Source: DASWZN01 sp963841635
Lineage (GTDB): Bacteria > Acidobacteriota > Terriglobia > Bryobacterales > Bryobacteraceae
DNA length: 64,000 bases
Assembly (NCBI GenBank): GCA_963841635.1
Contig: CAWJDO010000002.1
Coordinates: 3,038,001 to 3,102,000, forward strand
Reading direction: 5' to 3'
The number at the start of each line of letters is the position of its first letter. Within the stretch, counting starts at the first letter, position 1. Positions 33,917 through 41,953 of this stretch are shown here, one piece after another. Under the pieces are notes generated by a model that saw only the letters and a list, made by a program, of their open reading frames with translations, had not been told where the DNA came from and did not search any database. Both the position numbers and the translations under genes were made by a program.

Positions 33917-35197
33917 CTACGCGGATCGCCGCGCCACGCGTTTCGGTTTTCGGATCTGCTCGGCGAAAGCCGCCGTGCCGCTCCGCTCCAGCATGCGGAG
34001 TTCGCCGGGAGCGGCCGCGGGCAGGGCCGGCAACTCGGCCGCGGCGCAGACCTGGTCCAGGCTGGGCACCGCGCGGGTGGGTTTTCCGGTGCCGTACGCG
34101 GCCGCGCGCGGCGTGCCCTTGGCCGGAGCGGTGCGCTTGCGCTGGCCGGTGGCGCGGATGCGCAGGCGGCTGAACTTGGCCTCGAGCGTGGCCGGTTGCG
34201 CGTAGCGGTAGGGCTCGTTGGCGTGCAGCATGTGCCAGGCGATGGTGACCAGCTTGCGCGCCGTGGCCACCACCGCCACGTTGCGGTTCTTCTTCTTTTG
34301 GATGCGGCGGAAGAACACCCCCAGCGGTCCGGGATGCCGGGCCAGCGCCTGCGCCGCCTGCACCATCATCCAGCGGGCGTGGCTGTTGCCCTGCTTGGTG
34401 ATGCGGCCGTGATAGCAATGTTCCGCCGATTGATGCGTGGAAGGCACCAGCCCCAGATAGGCCGCGGCGCGGTTGCCGTCGCAGAAGCGGTCCACCTCGC
34501 CCAAGGCGGCCAGCAGGGTCTGGGCCACGGGGAAGTCCACTCCCGGCAGAGTCATGAGCAGGCGGACGCGCGGATCGGCGTGGGCTTCGATGGCCAGCTC
34601 ATCGGTGAGCGCGGTAAGTTCCTCCTGCAGGCGGGCGAGCTGGCGCAGGTGGCGGTCCAGAGTCTGGCGGCCCAGCGGGTCCAGTTCGAGCCGCTCCAGC
34701 CAGCGACGGGAGGCGGGCTGGAACAGATCGCCGGCGGGAGGCTCGATGAGGCGCTGGTGAAGCACGGCGTGGATGCGATTCTTGAGGCGGGTCTGATCGG
34801 CCACCAGGTTGGCGCGTTCGGTGGAGACGGAGCGCCGGTGGCGGGTACCGGCATCGGGTTGCCAGACCCGCGGCAGGAAGTCGCTGCGCAACAGTTGGGC
34901 GAGCACCAGGGCATCCACGCGGTCGGTTTTGATCTTGGCGCTGGCGATGGCGCGGGTGCGGAGGGGATTGGAGACCACCACCTCGGCCACGAACGGTTCC
35001 AGGATAGCGACCACGGCCCAGGTGTTGGTGGTGGCCTCCAGGGCGAGGTGGTGTTGGGGAGTGAGGTGCGCGCGGGCGAAGTTCTCCAGCGCGGTACGGG
35101 TGGCGGGGAAACGGCCGCGCCAGACGGGCGCGCCGTGGTCGTCGAGCAGGACGGCTTCGACGATTTTCTTGTGCAGATCCAGGGCTGCAAATGGCAT
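33917..35197 (-). CDS. IS110-family transposase (DEDD recombinase)
   Basis: 426 residues. The N-terminal RuvC-like domain has Asp in AALDLHKKIVEAV, Glu in LALEATTNTWAVV and the Asp pair in KTDRVDALVLAQLL, the D-E-D-D set. After a coiled-coil region (residues about 170-220) comes the Transposase_20 domain with LMTLPGVDFPVAQTLLAALG, AAAYLGLVPSTHQS and the presumed catalytic Ser in KQGNSHARWMMVQAA. All key residues are present. The C-terminal 90 residues are basic and rich in Ala and Pro. The enzyme works with an RNA transcribed from the element's own non-coding end. Confidence 0.93.
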   Translation of the reverse strand: MPFAALDLHKKIVEAVLLDDHGAPVWRGRFPATRTALENFARAHLTPQHHLALEATTNTWAVVAILEPFVAEVVVSNPLRTRAIASAKIKTDRVDALVLAQLLRSDFLPRVWQPDAGTRHRRSVSTERANLVADQTRLKNRIHAVLHQRLIEPPAGDLFQPASRRWLERLELDPLGRQTLDRHLRQLARLQEELTALTDELAIEAHADPRVRLLMTLPGVDFPVAQTLLAALGEVDRFCDGNRAAAYLGLVPSTHQSAEHCYHGRITKQGNSHARWMMVQAAQALARHPGPLGVFFRRIQKKKNRNVAVVATARKLVTIAWHMLHANEPYRYAQPATLEAKFSRLRIRATGQRKRTAPAKGTPRAAAYGTGKPTRAVPSLDQVCAAAELPALPAAAPGELRMLERSGTAAFAEQIRKPKRVARRSA

Positions 35198-35599
35198 ACT
35201 GTAACTACCTTTCTATGCGGGAGCGGGGCCGGGCGATCTCGGCGCCAAGAATCGCGCACGCCGGAAATTCCGGCGGCCGGCGCGCCCGAGGTAAGTCGGG
35301 CGAACCGGCGAAGCAGGGTAGGACCAAACGGCACCTACCTATACGAGCTCGAGGCTCAACCGGGTGGACCGGAAGGGCGGCCAGATACGACAGCGGGCTC
35401 AAAGCCCATAGGTGAAATCGGCCGGCCCCAAGGCGTTCGGCCCCGCTCCGCATGGGTTACCGGAAGCGCTTCTCGCCATGTCCCAGGCCCGGTGCGACTT
35501 AGTAAATCGCACTGGAGGGGGGAAAAGCAAGTTACTCCCCGGCGAGCTGCGGGGCGCCAGCATCAACCTCGGCTCCGCTCACAAGTCAATCATGCCCGA
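35198..35599 (-). ncRNA. Non-coding head of the IS110 element, candidate bridge RNA locus
   Basis: 402 bases without a credible gene lie upstream of the transposase, between its ATG and the element end. In IS110-group elements this position encodes the bridge RNA, with loops that pair with target and donor DNA; in the IS1111 subgroup it lies on the other side. GC-rich complementary segments are visible (for example GCCGGAAATTCCGGC around 35263). I cannot fold the region reliably by eye, so extent and strand are tentative. Confidence 0.35.
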
Positions 35600-36100
35600 T
35601 ACGACGGCCTTTTGTACCTCAACGGCGGCGCCTCCAAAGCCCTGGCGGCGATCAAGCCGGGCGCGAGGGGCGACCTCACCACGCCGGAGGGCGCTAAACT
35701 CAACGATTTCGTGGCCTGGCTTCAGCCCAAAGCCGGAACTTATCTGCCGACCGAACTGGCCTATGACGGCGGGCTCTATGTCCTCACCCACACCGGCATC
35801 CTCACGCGCTTTGACGCCAAGACCGGCGCGCAGTCCTACAAAGCTCGCATTGGCGAAGGCGGCGATTTCACGTCATCGCCCTGGAGCTACAACGGTGAGA
35901 TCTTCTGCATGAACGAAGAAGGCACGACCTTCGCGATCCGCGCCGGCGTCAAGTACGAATTGCTCCGTTCCAACGACCTCGGCGAAATGGCGCTGGCCAC
36001 GCCGGCCCTGGTTGGTGACCGCGTGATCCTTCGGACGCAGAATCACCTCTACTCCATCCGCAACACACCAGCGGCGGCCGCCGCGCAAAAACCGCAGTGA
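35600..36100 (+). pseudogene. PQQ-like beta-propeller protein, 3' part
   Basis: Continuation of the gene cut at 33705. The frame resumes with TAC GAC GGC and gives YDGLLYLNGGASKALAAIKP, then ELAYDGGLYVLTHTGILTRFDAKTGAQSYKARIG and a normal end. There is no start codon or ribosome-binding site of its own in a sensible place, so it is not expected to be made as a separate protein. Confidence 0.88.
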
Positions 36101-36105
36101 CTTCG

Positions 36106-36561
36106 CTACGGGAGTCCCCCGAGCAACACCCGCGGGCCGTCGATGTGGCCCAGCGGCTTCGGCGGATCGTTTCGGTAAACCAATTCCCAATGTGCGTTGA
36201 ACTTGTTGGCATCTAACATGTCGGCGGACAGCTTCTTCTCCTCGACGCCAATGACGACGACCACTTCAAGGCGCCCGCGCTGCTCCTCGGTCAGCCGTTT
36301 GAGGATGTGATACACGTTGTAGCCGCCCCCAGAAAATCCATAGAGTGCGGTGATTGTGTGGTCGGTATGGAACTCGTGTAAGGCCCTTTGCGTCTGCGGG
36401 CTATGATCTCCGGTCTCACCGGAGACATCGAGCACCCGGCCCGTATAGCCCCTTCTGGTCGCGTATTGGACCGCGGACGGTTCGTCCAATGCTCCACGGG
36501 GGTATTTCGGCCAATACTTGAGGTTGGTTATACCGCGTAAGATCAGCATGGTCCCAGGCAT
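36106..36561 (-). CDS. Small alpha/beta hydrolase-like protein, function unknown
   Basis: 151 residues, convergent with the propeller remnant and 5 bases from its stop. The segment ITALYGFSGGGYNVYHILKRL is a nucleophile-elbow pattern (G-F-S-G-G) placed on a predicted strand-turn-helix, and the C-terminal part has VVVVIGVEEKKL. The protein is too short to be a complete lipase. No acid or His partner can be assigned with confidence. The start could also be the ATG at 36549. Function is not predicted. Confidence 0.6.
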   Translation of the reverse strand: MPGTMLILRGITNLKYWPKYPRGALDEPSAVQYATRRGYTGRVLDVSGETGDHSPQTQRALHEFHTDHTITALYGFSGGGYNVYHILKRLTEEQRGRLEVVVVIGVEEKKLSADMLDANKFNAHWELVYRNDPPKPLGHIDGPRVLLGGLP

Positions 36562-36798
36562 AGCATTAGCATCCTATGGCAGCGATTGTATGTCAATCGG
36601 GGTTGGCAGAGCCGGTCGAGGGGCGGATCGATCGTTCCGCATGGACGCCTGGTCCGCCGACGGCGTTCGAGCGCGCGCAACCTCGCTCGGCCAGGGCCGG
36701 GAGTCCCGTTGCGGGATGCGCGCGGCGATACGGATCGTTTAATCCGGCCGGAAACAGAGAAGCAAGGACGCTAAACTTGACAAAAGGAGGTGCTGGCG

Positions 36799-37353
36799 AT
36801 GAGGGGCAGCAGGATGCCGGCGATTGTGACTACCACGGGACTGCTCGCCGTCGTGGGCGGCTGGGCCATTTCCGCGCAGGACAAGTACACGCTGAAAGTG
36901 CCGAATGGGCTCTCGTTCGCTGAGTTCAGAGGATACGAGGCCTGGCAGCTTGTCTCCATCAGTAAGGACGGAGACCATATTGCTGCGATCCTCGCGAATC
37001 CGGTCATGATCAAGGCTTACCTGGCCGGCGTTCCCGGTAACGGCAAGCCTTTCCCTGACGGCGTCAGAATGGCGAAGATCCATTGGAACCCGAAAAAGAT
37101 GGAGACGTTCCCCGCAGCGACGGTGCCAGGCACCCAGCATGACGTCGATTTCATGGTGAAGGACAGCAAGAGGTTCGCGGACAGCGGAGGTTGGGGATGG
37201 GGCGCGTTCGAGTACGACGCCGCGTCCGATACGTTCAGGCCCGGCACCATGGCGGACAAGCCGCCTCAGGGGAACGACGCCAAGTGCGGGTTCGCGTGCC
37301 ACACCACCGTGAAGACGAGAGACTACGTCTTCACGGAATACGGGCACAGGTGA
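36799..37353 (+). CDS. Cytochrome P460-like secreted haem protein
   Basis: 184 residues. AAGGAGG lies 8 bases before the ATG at 36799, which fixes the start. A signal peptide (IVTTTGLLAVVGGWAISAQ) exports it to the periplasm. The cytochrome P460 pattern is present: FRGYEAWQLVSISKDG, MAKIHWNPKKME, VDFMVKDSKRFADSGGWGWG and the haem site KCGFACHT followed by VKTRDYVFTEY. The haem motif has three residues between the cysteines (C-x3-C-H) rather than the usual two. P460 proteins oxidise hydroxylamine or nitric oxide in some bacteria; the activity here is unknown. It stands alone, facing the sod gene. Confidence 0.82.
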   Translation: MRGSRMPAIVTTTGLLAVVGGWAISAQDKYTLKVPNGLSFAEFRGYEAWQLVSISKDGDHIAAILANPVMIKAYLAGVPGNGKPFPDGVRMAKIHWNPKKMETFPAATVPGTQHDVDFMVKDSKRFADSGGWGWGAFEYDAASDTFRPGTMADKPPQGNDAKCGFACHTTVKTRDYVFTEYGHR

Positions 37354-37419
37354 GGCGGTACGGGAGGCGACTGGGCTGTCGCAGGGGCCGGTTCGCGTCG
37401 GTGTTGAGAGCGGCCCGCA

Positions 37420-37453
37420 GCCGGGCGGCAGAGCGGGAGAGGCGCCGCCCGGC
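37420..37453. terminator. GC-rich hairpin between convergent genes
   Basis: GCCGGGCGGC (37420-37429) pairs perfectly with GCCGCCCGGC (37444-37453) over 10 bases with a 14-base loop. It lies between the convergent P460 and sod genes. There is no T tract on either side, so classical intrinsic termination is uncertain. Confidence 0.45.
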
Positions 37454-37473
37454 GGCGGGAGCAAGTCGGGAGC

Positions 37474-38088
37474 CTAGGCGTGCGAGGTGCGACGGCCGTG
37501 GGCCCGTTGGAGGTTCTCACCCACGGCGCTCCACTCCAGGTTCTTGAAGAAGGTGTCGATGTAGCTGGCGCGTGCGGTGCCGTAGTCCAGATAGTAGGCG
37601 TGCTCGTACACGTCGAGGCCGACGATGGGCGTGGCGTTCCAGACCGGGAAGGAGTTCTGGGCGTCGCCGGCGTAGTTGAACAGGTAGTTCCAGTCCTGGT
37701 CCCAGGCGGTCCAGGCCCAGCCGCGGGACGCCATGCCCGTGGCCTTCAGGTCGGCCATCCACTTCTCGACAGAGCCGAAGGATTTCTCGATCGCGCTCTT
37801 GATCTCGGCGGGGGGCTCGCCGCCCTTGCCGCCCAGGTGGCCAAAGTACAGCTCGTGGTTCTTGACGCCGCCGATGGCGAAGGTGAGATCGACCTTGAGG
37901 GAGCGGATATCGCTGAAGGTCTGATTGGCCGAGGCACGGTCCACCGCGTCCAGCTTTCCCATGACCTCGTTGTACTTGTTGACGTAGCCTTGATAGAGCT
38001 TGTAGTGCTCTGTCATAGTCCGGGCGGAGATGCCGTCCAGATCCTTCATGATGGTGTCGAATTTTTTGGCTTCTATTTTATGGGGCAT
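37474..38088 (-). CDS. sodB: Superoxide dismutase, Fe/Mn family
   Basis: 204 residues. Metal-ligand regions are His in TMTEHYKLYQGYVNK, His in GGVKNHELYFGHLGG, and Asp and His in GLDVYEHAYYLDYG. GWAWTAWDQDWNYLFNY is the conserved core. The usual D-V-W-E-H box reads D-V-Y-E-H here, a substitution seen in some members. The N-terminus is of the shorter Fe-type form. There is no signal peptide, so the enzyme is cytoplasmic. Metal preference cannot be decided. GAGGAG lies about 10 bases before the ATG. Confidence 0.9.
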   Translation of the reverse strand: MPHKIEAKKFDTIMKDLDGISARTMTEHYKLYQGYVNKYNEVMGKLDAVDRASANQTFSDIRSLKVDLTFAIGGVKNHELYFGHLGGKGGEPPAEIKSAIEKSFGSVEKWMADLKATGMASRGWAWTAWDQDWNYLFNYAGDAQNSFPVWNATPIVGLDVYEHAYYLDYGTARASYIDTFFKNLEWSAVGENLQRAHGRRTSHA

Positions 38089-38280
38089 CCTTGATTACTC
38101 CTCTGAGCGTCCTTAGATTGGATGAAAAAGGGACGGGGGAGGTTGCGGGATTTGGAGCGAGAAGGGCGGGTCTGGAGATGGACCTGCAGTTCGTCGCGTC
38201 CGCGGCGAGAGATGACAGGGCTGAAAAGCGGCGACAGGCACCGTTCAGTTTGTCAGGTTAATTTCGCAAGCCCCTCTCGA

Positions 38281-38310
38281 GACCGGCTGCAGGGGTGGAC
38301 GCCTGCCCCA
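38281..38310 (+). repeat. Degenerate twin-hairpin repeat
   Basis: The second hairpin survives with one mismatch (GCAGGGGT-GG-ACGCCTGC) and ends in CCCAC; the first is reduced to CGAGACCGG. It lies directly after the M28 peptidase stop. The 50 bases before it contain GCGACAGGCACCG, which resembles part of the tandem array unit at 23733. Confidence 0.6.
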
Positions 38311-38311
38311 C

Positions 38312-39241
38312 TTAGGGTTCGAGGCGGCGGATGGTGGCCAGGACCACGTCGCCAACCACTTGCAGGCTAGCTGCGCTCAACTTGTCCATGGTGTCGCGGT
38401 CCGTGTGCCACCAGGAGTTGTCGGGGCCGTAGTCGAAGTCGATCAGATCCACCGCGCTCACGCCTGCCTTAATGAAGGGAATGTGGTCGTCTTCGAGCGA
38501 GCCGGGAACGGTGGAGAAGTAATTGCTCAAACCGAGTTGGCCGGCCGTCTCCCAGACCAGGCGCCGCAACCATTCCGTCGAATTGCCGTCGTTGACGAGA
38601 CTGAGGTCGCGGTCACCGATCATGTCGACGTTGATGAGCGCTTTGATCCTGGGGATGGTTCCGTCCACGGCCCACCGGGTGGCCAGGTGACGGCTGCCGT
38701 AGGTGCCATCCGTATCGGACCACTCGGCGATCGCCTCCTCGCCATCCAGCCAGACCAGGTAGATGTCGTTCTTGTGCCGCAGGCGGTTCAACGCCCGCGC
38801 CATCTCGAGCAGGAAGCCGGCGGAGGAGCCGCCATCGTTGGCGCCTAAGAAGTAGGTCCCGGGGATGGACTTGGTGTCGTAGTGGCCGGTGATGGCTACG
38901 ATCTGGCCGGAGGTGCCGCGGAACCGCGCGACGATGTTTCGCATCGCGATGGGGCCGAGGGGCGTAGAAGCTTGGAACGAGTCGTCTGTTACCTCGCAAC
39001 CCAGCGGTTTCAGCTGCGCGTGGATGAAGGCCTGCAGCTTTCGATCGGCCTGGGAGCCGGCGGGGCGCTCGCCGAAGGAAACGGCCTTGCGGGTGAACTC
39101 GAGGGCGGCGGCTCCGCTAAAGGCCGGAGGTTTTGCAGGGGGCGCGGCGGAGGCGACAGCTGCTAGTAAGAAAGCAACGGCGGGTCTGGAGACCCGCTGC
39201 AGGCGTGGACGCCTGCCCCACGCTAACGGAGAGCCGCTCAT
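38312..39241 (-). CDS. Secreted M28-family zinc peptidase/glutaminyl cyclase-like enzyme
   Basis: 309 residues from the ATG at 39241, which overlaps the methyltransferase stop (ATGA). The metal sites follow the M28 plan: GHYDTKSIPG, GANDGGSSAGFLLEMARAL, VWLDGEEAIAEWS, INVDMIGDRDL and SWWHTDRDTMDKLS. The DGGSS and W-L-D-G-E-E motifs resemble secreted glutaminyl-peptide cyclotransferases, so it may be either an aminopeptidase or a cyclase. A twin-hairpin repeat lies inside the first 20 codons and encodes WGRRPRLQRVSRP directly before the hydrophobic signal AVAFLLAAVASA. The repeat thus supplies the basic part of the signal peptide. Confidence 0.88.
   Translation of the reverse strand: MSGSPLAWGRRPRLQRVSRPAVAFLLAAVASAAPPAKPPAFSGAAALEFTRKAVSFGERPAGSQADRKLQAFIHAQLKPLGCEVTDDSFQASTPLGPIAMRNIVARFRGTSGQIVAITGHYDTKSIPGTYFLGANDGGSSAGFLLEMARALNRLRHKNDIYLVWLDGEEAIAEWSDTDGTYGSRHLATRWAVDGTIPRIKALINVDMIGDRDLSLVNDGNSTEWLRRLVWETAGQLGLSNYFSTVPGSLEDDHIPFIKAGVSAVDLIDFDYGPDNSWWHTDRDTMDKLSAASLQVVGDVVLATIRRLEP
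39180..39222 (+). repeat. Twin-hairpin repeat, copy 4, within the M28 signal peptide coding region
   Basis: GCGGGTCT-GG-AGACCCGC is followed by GCAGGCGT-GG-ACGCCTGC and CCCAC. The second stem differs from the 30582 and 32117 copies at three paired positions, with pairing kept in each. Confidence 0.9.
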
Positions 39242-40272
39242 GCTTTCTTGCGCGCCTCGATCATGACGGTGGAGCCTGCGCGGCAAGCCGCCTCGAGTAC
39301 GCTGAACGGCAAGGCAGCAATCATGAGACCGCACCAGAGCAAGTGCTTGAGCAGTTTCACGGCCGGCCCTTCCAGCGTACCGCGTGCCCGCCGCACCACG
39401 GGAGAGAGCCAGGGGGCGAGGCTCATGGCCAGACTGGCCGGGTTGTCGCGGAGCGAGAAGTGCTTGCGCCGGAGCACTTCAAACCCGGCTGCCTGCAGCA
39501 GCGACTCGAGGTCTGAGGCGCGAAAATCGATGCGATGCCGCGGAACATCCAGACCGCTCCAGTTCTCTCCGAGCAGCAGGAACTCCCAACAGGCGGCGTT
39601 GGGGGCCTGCAGGATCAGGCGGCCTCCCGGGCGCAGCAGCGCGTGCGCGGCCTCGATCGACGGCATGGGGCTGTCCAGGTGCTCGAGCACCTGAAGCATG
39701 GTGATGGCGCGGCAACTGGCGGGGGCAAAGGGCGCGGCCAGCAGGTCGGCACGCAGCGAGGTTGTGCCGTGGTCCGCGCGGTTCGCGGCAGCGGCCTGCT
39801 CCGAGTGGTCGATGCCAATGACGGGAACTCCGTGCTGCATCAGGATGGCGCGGAGCAATCCGCCTTCCGGGCTGAGGTCGAGGACCGGACCGCCCTCGCC
39901 CGCCTCAGCGATGGCACGGAGGATGAAGCCTGCGTGATCGGTGAAAAGGAAGCGGCGGTAAGCGCGCTCGAAGCGGTCGGCGGCAGAATCTCCGGTGGAC
40001 CAGCGGGTGGGGTGATCGAGGACGGGCGGCGTGTTGGGGCTCGGGTCCAGGCGGATGAGACGGCATTGCGCGCATTCGACGATGCGGTAGCGGTCCGTGG
40101 TGGAGCGCTGCAGGCGGTCCTGCGCGTCGAAGAGCACGCGCAGGTCAGGGCTCGAGCAGGCGGGGCAGGGCCCGCCCGCCAAGGCACCGGTGGGCGCGGG
40201 GCCGGGCTGCAACTCTTGTTCTGCGCAATCGGGCAAGGGTTCCAGGTTCGCTCTTTTTAGAAGTGGGCGCAA
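39238..40272 (-). CDS. SAM-dependent methyltransferase with N-terminal zinc ribbon
   Basis: 344 residues. Residues 30-80 hold two Cys pairs (CPACSS and ECAQC) typical of the zinc-binding head of sugar C-methyltransferases and related enzymes. The Rossmann domain follows: VLDLSPEGGLLRAIL, VIGIDHSEQA, LQVLEHLDSP and LRPGGRLILQAPN (Methyltransf_23/UbiE-like). The C-terminal end has one hydrophobic segment (LLWCGLMIAALPFSVLEAA) that could associate with the membrane. The acceptor molecule is unknown. It overlaps the M28 gene start and is divergent from the asparagine-synthase-like gene 116 bases away. Confidence 0.85.
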   Translation of the reverse strand: MRPLLKRANLEPLPDCAEQELQPGPAPTGALAGGPCPACSSPDLRVLFDAQDRLQRSTTDRYRIVECAQCRLIRLDPSPNTPPVLDHPTRWSTGDSAADRFERAYRRFLFTDHAGFILRAIAEAGEGGPVLDLSPEGGLLRAILMQHGVPVIGIDHSEQAAAANRADHGTTSLRADLLAAPFAPASCRAITMLQVLEHLDSPMPSIEAAHALLRPGGRLILQAPNAACWEFLLLGENWSGLDVPRHRIDFRASDLESLLQAAGFEVLRRKHFSLRDNPASLAMSLAPWLSPVVRRARGTLEGPAVKLLKHLLWCGLMIAALPFSVLEAACRAGSTVMIEARKKA

Positions 40273-40387
40273 GGGGGCCGATTCTCATTGGATAGAGCTG
40301 TCCGCTCGCTCACGCCCGCGGTTCGGTGCCGCCCGGCCTAAAGAAATGCGCCGATCCGCCGATGTTTGGGACGGCAAAGGGACTCCC

Positions 40388-41953
40388 ATGCTGACCCAGG
40401 CCGCCTCCGATTGGACCCGCATTCCGTATTTGTCGCTGCGACGGGAGGGCAACTCCCTTCGGATCGCCGGAGCGCTGTCCTGGGAGATTGCGCCGCCCTA
40501 TCTAGGCTGGCGGGAGTCACATATTGGCTGGAGGTTCACCGGTGCCACGCTCTCCTTTCAGGCCGATCCGCTCGGCATCTATCCCCTGTTTTATTGCTGC
40601 GCCAATGGGCGGCTCTCGGTCTCCCCGTCCCTTCAGCGCGTGGTTTCGGAATGCGGCGCGACGGAGTTGGACTATGAGGCCCTGTCGGTCTTTCTCCGGC
40701 TCGGCTACTACGTCGGATCGGACACCCCTTTCAAAGACGTGAAGCAAGTCGATCCGGAAACCAGGGGCAGGTTCGAGAATGGGACGCTGACCCTTTCGAG
40801 CCGGCAACCCGTTCCGGCGGTGTTCGATGGCTCGAGAAGCGCCGCCATCTGCGCCTATCGGGACCTGTTCCGCCAGGCAATGGCAAGAGTGCTCGACGCC
40901 GCGGGGGACTTCGTTCTGCCCCTCAGCGGGGGGCGGGACTCGAGGCACATCCTGCTCGAAGCGGTGCATCTGGGGTGTCCGCCGAGGCTCTCGGTGACAG
41001 GGGGCAAGGTCCCCTCCGCGCTGCCCTTCGAGGATATCCGCGTGGCATCTTTGCTGACGGCGCGGTTGGGCATCCGCCATCGCATCGTGCCCCCGAGCCC
41101 GGGGCGCCGGGAGGATCTGGCAGCGAACTTCCACCAAACGAATTTCTGCGCCGATGAGCACCAGTGGTTCCGTCCCGTGGCATCGGTGCTGTTGGAGGAA
41201 GGAGCGACAGTACTGGACGGGCTAGGTGGGGACGTGCTGTCCGCCGGCCTTTTCCAGACTCGCAAGCAACACGATCTATTTGAAAAGGACGTTCCCCGGC
41301 TGGCGAGAGCGCTGCTGGGCGGCGGGGTAAAAGCCAGAATCAAGGCGCGGCTGCTCACTCATGCGCTCGGCGAAGATCTGCGCCGCCTGTCCTCGCTCGA
41401 GGTCGCGCGCGCCCGGCTGACGCGCGAGCTTCTGCGCCATCGGGAGGCTGTTAACCCGTTGCAGTCGTTCTACTTCTTCAATCGGACGCGGCGCGAGATG
41501 GCCCTGGCGCCGTGCGCGATCCTGAGGCCGCTGAAGACGCTGTGCCCCTACCTGGACCGCGCTCTCTTCCATTTCCTTTGCGGCCTGCCGTCGTCCTTCG
41601 TCCTCGATCGGAGATTCCACGACGACACGATCGCGACCGCCTTCCCCGCGATGCAGAACGTCCCGTTCGAAAGCAAGGGCGGCCGGGGTCAGAAGCTGCT
41701 ACCCGGATGGCAAGCGCTTCGGGCGGACATGATCGACTATTTCCGATCAGCTGCCGGGATGAAGTCGGTGGACCCTCGGGCCGCGCGCCTGCTGGCCGGG
41801 TTGATGGCACGTCTCGAAGGCCCGGCAGGTTTTCACCTTCAGCCCATTCTGGAGAAACTGCTTTACCTGACGGAACTGGAGCGCATGCCGAGGGAGGGCC
41901 CAGCCAAGGTCACTGAGCCGCGACGGGTTCCGCGGGTTCCGGTTGCAGCCTGA
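40388..41953 (+). CDS. Asparagine synthase-like amidotransferase
   Basis: 521 residues from the ATG at 40388, preceded by AAAGGGA. The C-terminal synthetase domain has the ATP PP-loop in FVLPLSGGRDSRHILLEA and LDGLGGDVLSAG near residue 280. The N-terminal domain (residues 1-140) looks like a class II glutaminase fold, but the protein does not begin with the Met-Cys needed for glutamine hydrolysis. It therefore probably lacks glutaminase activity. Such asparagine-synthase-related proteins form amide or lactam bonds in peptide natural products or modify surface polysaccharides. No precursor peptide is visible nearby. The last 44 bases overlap the convergent LysR gene. Confidence 0.82.
   Translation: MLTQAASDWTRIPYLSLRREGNSLRIAGALSWEIAPPYLGWRESHIGWRFTGATLSFQADPLGIYPLFYCCANGRLSVSPSLQRVVSECGATELDYEALSVFLRLGYYVGSDTPFKDVKQVDPETRGRFENGTLTLSSRQPVPAVFDGSRSAAICAYRDLFRQAMARVLDAAGDFVLPLSGGRDSRHILLEAVHLGCPPRLSVTGGKVPSALPFEDIRVASLLTARLGIRHRIVPPSPGRREDLAANFHQTNFCADEHQWFRPVASVLLEEGATVLDGLGGDVLSAGLFQTRKQHDLFEKDVPRLARALLGGGVKARIKARLLTHALGEDLRRLSSLEVARARLTRELLRHREAVNPLQSFYFFNRTRREMALAPCAILRPLKTLCPYLDRALFHFLCGLPSSFVLDRRFHDDTIATAFPAMQNVPFESKGGRGQKLLPGWQALRADMIDYFRSAAGMKSVDPRAARLLAGLMARLEGPAGFHLQPILEKLLYLTELERMPREGPAKVTEPRRVPRVPVAA

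Larger units (their letters stand above)
33706..35599 (-). mobile_element. IS110-family insertion sequence
   Basis: About 1.89 kb. Boundaries come from rejoining the propeller gene: TAC occurs at both junctions (33703-33705 and 35600-35602), either a 3-base duplication or shared core. Subterminal ATGATTG appears inverted at both ends. One transposase gene, a 211-base tail with a very strong hairpin and a 400-base non-coding head make up the element. IS110 elements use a structured non-coding RNA from one end as a bridge to choose targets. Confidence 0.88.

Noticed and set aside
37480..38094. Rightward frame of 204 codons opposite the sod gene
   Set aside because: It mirrors sod exactly and has no recognisable protein features.
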